From Polaribacter filamentus (lineage in GTDB: Bacteria > Bacteroidota > Bacteroidia > Flavobacteriales > Flavobacteriaceae), in assembly GCF_002943715.1 (NCBI RefSeq), contig NZ_MQUA01000013.1:613001-677000 (forward strand): a stretch of 64,000 nt of DNA, read 5' to 3'. The notes beneath the pieces are model-generated. The model was not told where the DNA came from. It did not search any database and saw only the letters and a program-made list of their open reading frames with translations. Within the stretch, counting starts at the first letter, position 1. Every line of letters starts with the position of its first letter. Shown piece by piece: positions 57,601-64,000 of the stretch. Position numbers and translations under genes: made by a program.

Positions 57601-59627
57601 TTGCAAACAACCACTATTTTATATATCCTATTCTCTCTATTGCTGGGACTTTTAGTAGCATATTTTCAATATTATTACAAAGTAAAAAACAAACTAAAAG
57701 TTACTGGTTTACTCTTTGTTTTAAAAACAATGAGTTTATTTTTGTTGCTTTTATTGTTGATAAACCCTACAATTGAAAAAATGGAAATTGAAAATGAAAA
57801 ACCAACACTTTCTGTTTTAGTTGATAATTCTAAATCAGTTTCTTTTTTTAAGGAAGGTAAAAATGTAACTGATATTGTTTCAAGTTTACAGAATAATAGA
57901 GACTTAACCACTAAATTTTTTTAAATGAATTTGCATTTGGTAGAAACTTAGAAGTTTTAGATAGCCTTTCTTTTATAGAAAATGAAACAAATATTACCGA
58001 AGCAATCACTAAAGTTAATGAATTTCAAAAAGATAAAATTGCGCCTATTATTTTAATTACGGATGGAAACCAAACCATTGGTGAGGCGTATGAGTTTTTA
58101 AATTCGAAGCGGCCAATTTATCCAATTATAGTTGGTGATACTATAAAATATGTGGATCTTAAAATTGCGCAATTAAATGTAAATAAATACAGTTATTTGC
58201 AGAATAAATTTCCTGTTGAGGTGATTTTAAACTTTGAAGGCACAGAAACAATAAATACACAATTTTCAATTTTTAATGACGGAAAAACGGTTTATCGAGA
58301 AAATGTTTCTTTTTCTTCGGATAAAAAATCGGCAACAATTACAGCAAATTTAACTTCTACAAAAGAAGGTTTACAATATTATACAGCTTCTATAAATACA
58401 TTAAAAAACGAAAAAAACACGAAGAATAATAGCGAAATTTTTTCGGTAGAAGTCATCAATGAACAAACAAAAGTATTGATATTAAGTTCCGTTTTACACC
58501 CAGATATTGGTGCTTTAAAGAAATCGATAGAAAGCAATAAGCAACGTTCTGTTGATGTTCTTTTAGTTGATAAATTTAAAGGTAATATACAAGATTACCA
58601 GCTAGTTATATTTTATCAATTAAACAATAAGTTTACTTCAATTATTTCTGAATTAAAACAGCAGAATAGTAATTATTTATTGATTTCTGGGGCAGATACT
58701 GATTGGAATTTCATCAATAAACAACAATTAGGTTTTACAAAAAATGCCATTAATCAAACAGAAAATTATGGAGCAATTTATGATGATTCTTTTTTAACTT
58801 TTTTACAAGAAGATATTGGCTTTGATAATTTTCCGCCTTTAAAAGATAAGTTCGGAGAAGTTTTAATTTCTAAAGAGCATCAAACTTTATTGTATCAAAA
58901 TGTAAACGGCATTCAAACGAATCAACCTTTATTTACAACTTTTGATGTAAACAATCAAAGATCGGCAGTTTTGTTTGGAGAAGGCATTTGGAAATGGAGA
59001 GCGGTAAGTTTTTTAAATTCAAATTCGTTTGAAGAGTTTGATAAATTTACAGGAAGTTTAGTACAATACTTGGCATCCAACAAAAAGAGAGATCGTTTAG
59101 AAGTAAATGCAAACACAATTTATCCTGCAAATTCAACCATACATATATCCGCATTTTATACGGATAAAAATTATCAATTTGATGCGAGAGCAGCTTTAGA
59201 AATTGCAATTACAAATTCAGAAACCAAAGAAGTAACAAAAATTCCGTTTTCATTAATAAATAATTCTTATCAGATTGAAATTGAGAATTTAACTTCTGGA
59301 GATTATTCTTATAAAGTGGAAGTTTTAGGGTTGGATATTAAAACTAATGGACGTTTTAAAATTACTGAGTATCAAATTGAGGAACAGTTTACAAACGCCA
59401 ATGAATCGAAGTTACAACAATTAGCAGCAAAAACTGGAGGGAAGGTTTATTATAAAAATCAAATGGCTGATTTAACAAAAGAACTTTTAGAAAATGAGTC
59501 TTTCTATACGGTGCAAAAATTATCCATAAAACAACAAATTTTAATTGATTGGAAATGGATTTTATTTTTTATAATTGGTTTATTTACGGCAGAATGGTTT
59601 ATCAGAAAATATCATGGAAAAATTTAA
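57601..59627 (+). pseudogene. VWA-like membrane protein, broken by a one-base loss
   Basis: TTG at 57601 starts MQTTTILYILFSLLLGLLVA (first helix); a second helix follows, then a VWA-like segment (LSVLVDNSKSVSFF, later APIILITDGNQTIGEAYEF). The frame breaks after DLTTKFF at T7 (57916-57922); T8 gives KFFLNEFAFGRNLEVL and a continuous protein of 675 residues. A long extracytoplasmic beta-rich part and a last helix (IDWKWILFFIIGLFTAEWFI) near the C-terminus complete a familiar Bacteroidota VWA/BatA-like type. Function unknown. The break is likely a sequence error. A thioesterase gene follows after 25 bases. Confidence 0.75.
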
Positions 59628-59652
59628 TAATTTAATAAATAAATAAAAGGAT

Positions 59653-60045
59653 ATGAGATTTCACACAAGAAAATGGGTAAAACCAGAAGATTTAAATCCG
59701 AATGGAACTTTATTTGGTGGTAGACTTTTACAGTTAATAGACGAAGAAGTTGCTATTTATGCCATTATTCAGCTAGAAATTCCAAGAACAGTAACCAAAT
59801 ATATGTCTGAAATAGATTTTGTGAGTTCAGCAAAACAAGGAGATATTATTGAAATAGGAATTGATGTTGTAAAATTCGGAAACTCTTCTATTACATTAAC
59901 ATGTAGTGTTAGAAATAAATTAACCAGAAAAATAATAATTGATATTGAAAAGATTGTAATGGTTTCTTTGGATGAAGATGGAAACCCTAAAAAGCATGGA
60001 AAAACAGAAATTGAATTTGTAAAAGATCGATTAAATGAAGATTAA
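59653..60045 (+). CDS. Acyl-CoA thioesterase, hotdog fold
   Basis: 130 residues. WVKPEDLNPNGTLFGGRLLQ then LIDEEVAIYA matches the YciA/BFIT-type hotdog thioesterases, with the catalytic acidic residue in L-I-D-E and the N-G-T-L-F-G-G turn. It hydrolyses acyl-CoA of unknown chain length. Confidence 0.88.
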   Translation: MRFHTRKWVKPEDLNPNGTLFGGRLLQLIDEEVAIYAIIQLEIPRTVTKYMSEIDFVSSAKQGDIIEIGIDVVKFGNSSITLTCSVRNKLTRKIIIDIEKIVMVSLDEDGNPKKHGKTEIEFVKDRLNED

Positions 60046-60089
60046 TATGCCTTTTTTAATTTAGATAGAAGTCTATTATAAAAAATAAA

Positions 60090-60983
60090 ATGGGACACAG
60101 CCATACACATCATCATAGTTCATCAACAGAAAATATAAAAGTTGCTTTTTTTCTGAATTTATTCTTTACTATTATTGAGTTTATTGGTGGAGTTTACACA
60201 AATAGTTTGGCAATAACATCTGATGCAATTCATGATTTAGGTGATAGTTTAAGTTTAGGAATGGCTTGGTATTTTCAAAAAATATCCACCAAAAAAGCAA
60301 CAAAAAAGTATTCTTATGGTTTTAAAAGATTTGCACTTTTAGGTGCTTTAATCAATTCAGTAATTCTATTAATAGGATCTATTTTTATCATTTTAAAAGC
60401 AATTCCTAGAATTATAAATCCAGAAGAATCAGACGCAAAAGGAATGATGTGGTTTGCTATTTTAGGAATTATAGTAAATGGAGCTGCTGTTTTAAAACTT
60501 CAAAAAGGAATATCAATTAATGAGCGAGTTGTTTCTTTGCACATGTTAGAAGACGTTTTAGGTTGGGTTGCCGTTTTAATTGCAAGTATTATTATGCAAT
60601 TTTGGGATGTGCCGATATTAGATCCTATTTTATCATTATTAATTGCTTTATATATTTTATTTAATGTTTTTAAAAATGCCAAAGAAAGCATCAGAATTAT
60701 TTTACAAGGAACACCAATGGCGGTTTCTGTAGATGAAATTAAAACTAAAATTCTTGAAAATAAAGAAATTAAAAGCTTACATGATTGCCATTTATGGACT
60801 ATGGATGGTGAATATAATATTTTAACTGTCCATTTATTAATGGTTGATAAGAATATTTCTTGGCAAAAAGCAGATCAAGTTAAAAAAGAAATTAGAAAAG
60901 TTTTACATGATGATTTTCATTTCGAGCACATTACCCTAGAAATAGAAGTTTCAGAAGATTGTTACTATATAGATTGTGTTTAA
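60090..60983 (+). CDS. Cation diffusion facilitator family transporter
   Basis: A 297-residue proton-coupled metal exporter, likely zinc. A His-rich start (MGHSHTHHHSSS), six transmembrane helices (residues 15-205), metal site ITSDAIHDLGDSLSL in helix 2 (D-x-x-x-D type) and a second in HMLEDVLGWVAVLI (helix 5), then a cytoplasmic C-terminal domain with DCHLWTMDGEYNI. It is 44 bases after the thioesterase gene. Confidence 0.92.
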   Translation: MGHSHTHHHSSSTENIKVAFFLNLFFTIIEFIGGVYTNSLAITSDAIHDLGDSLSLGMAWYFQKISTKKATKKYSYGFKRFALLGALINSVILLIGSIFIILKAIPRIINPEESDAKGMMWFAILGIIVNGAAVLKLQKGISINERVVSLHMLEDVLGWVAVLIASIIMQFWDVPILDPILSLLIALYILFNVFKNAKESIRIILQGTPMAVSVDEIKTKILENKEIKSLHDCHLWTMDGEYNILTVHLLMVDKNISWQKADQVKKEIRKVLHDDFHFEHITLEIEVSEDCYYIDCV

Positions 60984-61004
60984 AGAACTTATAGCGTAAA
61001 TTTG
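60974..61004 (+). promoter_or_regulatory. Promoter of the prohibitin-like gene
   Basis: TTG at 60974-60976, a 20-base spacer and TAAATTTG at 60997-61004 match both Bacteroidota promoter boxes. ATG at 61027. Confidence 0.7.
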
Positions 61005-61026
61005 ATAAATTTAAAAACAAATAAAA

Positions 61027-61857
61027 ATGGCAAATAATCAAATGGAACTTAAATTCCCAAAAGGAGGAATATTCATAGTTGTATTAGTAGTAGCATTAAT
61101 AATTTTATTTTCAAAATCAACCGTTACAATTGGTCCTGGAGAAGGAGGTGTTATTTTTGAGTCTTTAGGGAATGGTATAAATACAGAGAAAACCTATAGT
61201 GAAGGGTTTCATGTTGTAGCTCCTTGGAATAGAATGATTATTTTAAAAGTACGTCAGCAATCTATTTCTGATGAAATGAATGTACTTTCTGTTAACGGAT
61301 TAGAAGTTAAAGTAAATGGTACAATTTGGTACGAGCCAGAGTTTAAAAACTTAGGTCTACTAATAAAAACTAAAGGGGAAGATTTTGAACGCGAATTATT
61401 AGATCCTGCAATTAACGCAGCAGCAAGAAGTGTAGTTGGTCGTTATACACCAGAACAATTATATTCAAGTAAAAGAGATGTAATTGAGCAAGAGATTTTA
61501 GATGAAATTCAAATAGTTTTAAAAGAACAATATTTGTTAGTTACACGAGTTTTGGTTGAAGATGTTAAATTGCCAACTACAATTAGAACAGCAATTGAAA
61601 CGAAATTGAAGCAAGAGCAAGAGTCTTTAGAATATGAATTTAGAATTGCAAAAGCAGAGAAAGAAGCTAAAAGACAAAAAATTGATGCAGAAGGTAAAGC
61701 TGTAGCCAACAAGATTTTAAGTGAATCTTTAACAGATAAGATTTTACAAGAAAAAGGTATTGGAGCTACTTTAGAACTTGCTAAATCTACAAATAGTAAA
61801 GTGATCGTTATTGGTTCAGGGAAGTCTGGAATGCCAATTATACTTGGAAATCAATAA
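61027..61857 (+). CDS. Prohibitin/SPFH family membrane protein
   Basis: 276 residues: short N-terminus, one membrane helix (about 15-35), an SPFH/band-7 domain (about 40-210; TIGPGEGGVIFESLGNG, then GFHVVAPWNRMIILKVR), and a coiled coil (residues 195-235; EYEFRIAKAEKEAKRQKIDA). It forms large oligomers at the inner membrane, usually linked to membrane protein quality control. A terminator lies 28 bases after the stop. Confidence 0.9.
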   Translation: MANNQMELKFPKGGIFIVVLVVALIILFSKSTVTIGPGEGGVIFESLGNGINTEKTYSEGFHVVAPWNRMIILKVRQQSISDEMNVLSVNGLEVKVNGTIWYEPEFKNLGLLIKTKGEDFERELLDPAINAAARSVVGRYTPEQLYSSKRDVIEQEILDEIQIVLKEQYLLVTRVLVEDVKLPTTIRTAIETKLKQEQESLEYEFRIAKAEKEAKRQKIDAEGKAVANKILSESLTDKILQEKGIGATLELAKSTNSKVIVIGSGKSGMPIILGNQ

Positions 61858-61885
61858 GAAGTTTTTTAAACTTTTAATAAATTAT

Positions 61886-61912
61886 AAATCCAGCTTAAAG
61901 CTGGATTTTTTT
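61886..61912 (+). terminator. Terminator after the prohibitin-like gene
   Basis: AAATCCAGCTT and AAGCTGGATTT form the stem and a run of T follows. The remainder of 61858-62093 shows no gene. Confidence 0.8.
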
Positions 61913-62093
61913 TATTCTTTAGTTTATAAATAACTACGAGTGTTTGTTTTTAAACTGTTGTTAAACACTTTTTATAAAGTAATGACTACTATTTATGAGT
62001 GAAAATGCTTTAAAAGGGTTTAAATTGAATATTTTTTAATAGTTTAATTACTTGAATGAGTATTAATTTTTGCTATTTTAAAACGTATTAGGA

Positions 62094-62897
62094 TTAGTTT
62101 TTTACAGGAATTTTATTGCGTTCTATTTTACCCTTTTTAAACGCCTTGTGGTTTTCATAACAATCTAAAACAGCTTCAATCATTTGCAGGTCAGAAGCTT
62201 TTTTAATAAAATATTCTGAGTAGCTGCAGTCTGCAAGTAAATCTGTTAATTCTTGTCTATCCATTTCTAAATATTCCATTATTACTTCTCTGTCAAAATT
62301 ACCGGCTAACATTTTGCGTAAATTATCTTCGTTTTTTAGTTTTTGAAGCTTTTTAAGTTGTTTAGGTTTCTTTCCAAAAAGGCTGTACAAGAAATCTACT
62401 GGTTGAAATAATGCAGCAATAGGAGAGGAATAGTTTTTGCTTTGTGGCTTACCTACTTCATACGTTTGCGGCAAACCATTAATATGAATTCTAGTAAATT
62501 TGTCTTTAGGTACAAGCTTTACATCTACTTCTAAAACACCTATTAATTGGGTAGATTTAATAATTATTTCTTTAATTTCTTCTGGTTTTTCATAAAGTGC
62601 AATTTCTAATTCATTACCTTTTAGTAGGTCATTTGTGATTTTTAGTTTAATGGATGAAAATCCTAAATAAGAAACTAGAATTGTATCATTGGTCTTTGTT
62701 GGTAATTCAAAAAAGCCTTTATCATCAGTAATTGTACCCACAACTGCATTTAAATTTAAAACGTGAGCGGCACTCAAGACACGTTTATTTTCAGCATGTA
62801 TAATTTGACCTTTTAAAATTGTGGAGCGAATACTGTCTTTTTGAGAAAATGCGCTTAAACTGATTAATAAGCACAAAATGAATAGGTTTCTTTGCAT
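62094..62897 (-). CDS. CarboxypepD_reg-like domain exported protein
   Basis: 267 residues: signal peptide (1-18, ending LISLSAFSQ), a carboxypeptidase-regulatory-like beta-sandwich (about 28-105; TILKGQIIHAENKRVLSAAH and GTITDDKGFFELPTKTNDTI), and an unrecognised C-terminal helical domain of about 150 residues with Lys-rich repeats (KKPKQLKKLQKLKNEDNLRK). It looks like a freestanding version of the domain found at the start of TonB receptors. Role unknown. Confidence 0.8.
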   Translation of the reverse strand: MQRNLFILCLLISLSAFSQKDSIRSTILKGQIIHAENKRVLSAAHVLNLNAVVGTITDDKGFFELPTKTNDTILVSYLGFSSIKLKITNDLLKGNELEIALYEKPEEIKEIIIKSTQLIGVLEVDVKLVPKDKFTRIHINGLPQTYEVGKPQSKNYSSPIAALFQPVDFLYSLFGKKPKQLKKLQKLKNEDNLRKMLAGNFDREVIMEYLEMDRQELTDLLADCSYSEYFIKKASDLQMIEAVLDCYENHKAFKKGKIERNKIPVKN

Positions 62898-62971
62898 ACC
62901 TGCGAAATTAAGTATAAAACTGTATAGAAAAGTTAATATTTTGTGAAGAAGTAAAAATAATTATTAAAAAG

Positions 62972-63055
62972 TGCGCACGAGAAGATTCGAACTTCCACAT
63001 CCTTGCGAATACAGCCCCCTCAAGGCTGCGCGTCTACCAATTTCGCCACGTGCGC
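62972..63055 (-). tRNA. tRNA-Leu (anticodon GAG)
   Basis: 84 nt. The acceptor ends GCGCACG and CGTGCGC pair with discriminator A. The anticodon arm is CAGCC-TTGAGGG-GGCTG, giving anticodon GAG (CUC/CUU codons). A long variable arm (class II) and the GTTCGAATC T-loop are present. No CCA is encoded (CAC follows). Confidence 0.95.
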
Positions 63056-63065
63056 TTTTTAAAAT

Positions 63066-63098
63066 AAAAAAGTTAAGCAATGGTTGCTTAACTTTTTT
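63066..63098. terminator. Perfect hairpin between two tRNA genes
   Basis: AAAAAAGTTAAGCAA at 63066-63080 and TTGCTTAACTTTTTT at 63084-63098 pair perfectly over 15 bp with a 3-base loop. On the minus strand it follows tRNA-Lys by 5 bases, so it may end that transcript or act as a processing signal before tRNA-Leu. Confidence 0.65.
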
Positions 63099-63102
63099 AT
63101 GG

Positions 63103-63175
63103 TGACCGGGCTGGGGCTCGAACCCAGGACCATCTCCTTAAAAGGGAGATGCTCTACCAACTGAGCTACCAGGTC
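63103..63175 (-). tRNA. tRNA-Lys (anticodon TTT)
   Basis: 73 nt. Acceptor GACCTGG with CCCGGTC (G-T and mismatch tolerated) and discriminator A; D-loop AGCTCAGTTGGTAGAGC; anticodon arm TCTCC-CTTTTAA-GGAGA gives anticodon TTT; T-loop GTTCGAGCC. No CCA encoded. Confidence 0.95.
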
Positions 63176-63191
63176 AATTTTAATTAGGGTG

Positions 63192-63199
63192 CAAATATA
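63192..63199 (-). promoter_or_regulatory. -7 box of the tRNA-Lys/tRNA-Leu unit
   Basis: Minus strand TATATTTG, 17 bases before the tRNA-Lys 5' end. A TTT lies 20 bases further upstream. Confidence 0.55.
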
Positions 63200-63269
63200 C
63201 TACCTATCATTTAAATTAGAAATATAAAATTGAATAAATTTTATCGATATTTGTTAAAAATTTTAAATA

Positions 63270-63785
63270 ATGAAAATTGTCTTGTTAGGATATATGGCTT
63301 CCGGTAAATCTAGTATTGGTGAAAAACTTTCTAAAAAGTTGTCTATGAGTTTTATAGATCTAGATGATTACATTATTGAAAAAGAAAATATGGCTATTTC
63401 AGACATTTTTAAGGCAAAAGGTGAAATTTACTTTAGGTTAATTGAGAACAAATATTTGAAAGAAATACTCTTAAAAAAGGACGATTTCATACTTTCTTTA
63501 GGCGGGGGGACTCCTTGTTACGCAAATAACATGGAAGAAATTAATAAAAATGAGACAATTTCTATCTATTTACAAGGCACTATTCCAACTTTAGTAAAAA
63601 GGTTGATAAAAAAGAAAAGCACAAGACCTTTAATAGCTTCTTTAAGTGAGGATAAAATTCCTGAATTTGTTGCAAAACACCTTTTCGAAAGACGTTTTTT
63701 TTATGATCAGGCTAAAATGATGATAAAAATTGATCGGAAATCGAAAAAAGAAGTTGTTAAAGAATTAGTAAAATTACTAAATTAA
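63270..63785 (+). CDS. aroK: Shikimate kinase
   Basis: 171 residues, usual length. P-loop LLGYMASGKSSIGEKLSKKL (phosphate binding), shikimate-binding FIDLDDYI and LSLGGGTPC, and lid Arg in RPLIASL. Phosphorylates shikimate in the aromatic amino acid pathway (aroQ is at 5506). The last 9 bases overlap the convergent phosphoribosyltransferase gene. Confidence 0.94.
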   Translation: MKIVLLGYMASGKSSIGEKLSKKLSMSFIDLDDYIIEKENMAISDIFKAKGEIYFRLIENKYLKEILLKKDDFILSLGGGTPCYANNMEEINKNETISIYLQGTIPTLVKRLIKKKSTRPLIASLSEDKIPEFVAKHLFERRFFYDQAKMMIKIDRKSKKEVVKELVKLLN

Positions 63786-64000
63786 ATAGGCTTTTGCTTC
63801 TTTGCCTAAAAAATCTATTTGCACATGTTCTTTTATAGAGGTTGATAAAGAAACTCCTTTAAAATCTGCTTTTACTGGATATTTTTTATGATTTCTATTC
63901 ACCAATACAGCTGTTTTAAATCTTTTTAAAGGTACATCTAAAAAGTGTTTCACTCCGTAAATTAAAGTGGTACCAGAGTTTAGAACATCATCAACTAAAA
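63777..64000 (-). CDS. Phosphoribosyltransferase family protein (PyrR-like), 5' part beyond the window
   Basis: Only the last 74 codons are present. LVDDVLNSGTTLIYGV is the PRPP-binding motif of type I phosphoribosyltransferases; VLVNRNHKKYPVKADFKGVS and the end VQIDFLGKEAKAYLI resemble the PyrR-type proteins, which can also be uracil phosphoribosyltransferases. Which one it is cannot be told without the N-terminus. Confidence 0.75.
   Translation of the reverse strand, partial: LVDDVLNSGTTLIYGVKHFLDVPLKRFKTAVLVNRNHKKYPVKADFKGVSLSTSIKEHVQIDFLGKEAKAYLI

Overview
The window is a stretch of AT-rich chromosome from a marine-type member of the Flavobacteriaceae (Bacteroidota). A Polaribacter- or Tenacibaculum-like genome is plausible, but I cannot fix the genus. 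Evidence for the group: promoters of the Bacteroidota form TTG-N20-TAnnTTTG, a fused lpxC/fabZ gene, type IX secretion genes (porX, a PorV/PorQ-like barrel, a remnant of a type-B sorting domain), an Oar-like TonB-dependent receptor, DUF4105 and DUF6495 family proteins, and a 6S-Flavo-type RNA between zapA and rny.

Layout. 1-3.8 kb: M23 peptidase (cut by the left edge), a coiled-coil protein, zapA, 6S RNA, rny. 3.9-6.5 kb: a broken small gene, a frameshifted xerD, aroQ, an acetyltransferase. 6.6-11.8 kb (minus strand): ftcD, a DUF4105 membrane protein, a PorV/PorQ-like barrel, a YheT-like hydrolase. 11.9-14.2 kb: pssA, a GAF histidine kinase, a dead VOC gene. 14.2-17.2 kb (minus strand): kdsD-tatC-AhpD-like-lptB, which joins Kdo synthesis, Tat export and LPS transport. 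17.3-26.7 kb: recQ, a decayed LuxR-type regulator, ZIP transporter, two methyltransferases, a decayed alpha/beta hydrolase and priA. 26.8-33.6 kb: a frameshifted TPR protein, an ECF sigma operon with a barrel protein, alanine dehydrogenase, a sterol-desaturase-family protein. 33.7-34.8 kb: rpsF-rpsR-rplI. 34.9-39.4 kb: a TonB receptor split by an IS5-type element. 39.4-43.7 kb: a DUF6495 gene and a two-component cluster whose FIST-domain kinase has decayed while its CheY, Hpt and LytTR partners stay intact. 43.8-49.3 kb: sirtuin, trmH, a small membrane protein, a second ald, tsaE, porX. 49.4-57.4 kb: HD phosphohydrolase, then lpxD-lpxC/fabZ-lpxA-efp-lpxD-like, sucD, fabG. 57.6-64 kb: VWA-like protein, thioesterase, CDF transporter, prohibitin-like protein, a CarboxypepD_reg-like protein, tRNA-Leu and tRNA-Lys, aroK and part of a phosphoribosyltransferase.

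The strongest cross-cutting observation is that seven otherwise healthy genes or gene fragments, among them the essential lpxC/fabZ and xerD, carry eight one-base contractions inside or beside A, T or G homopolymers. Restoring one base at each site gives full-length family-sized proteins. This is most likely a homopolymer error in the assembly; transcriptional slippage or real decay are the alternatives. Separate from these are true pseudogenes with several stops and substitutions (FIST kinase, LuxR regulator, VOC protein, alpha/beta hydrolase). I found no CRISPR array, prophage or obvious new defence system.
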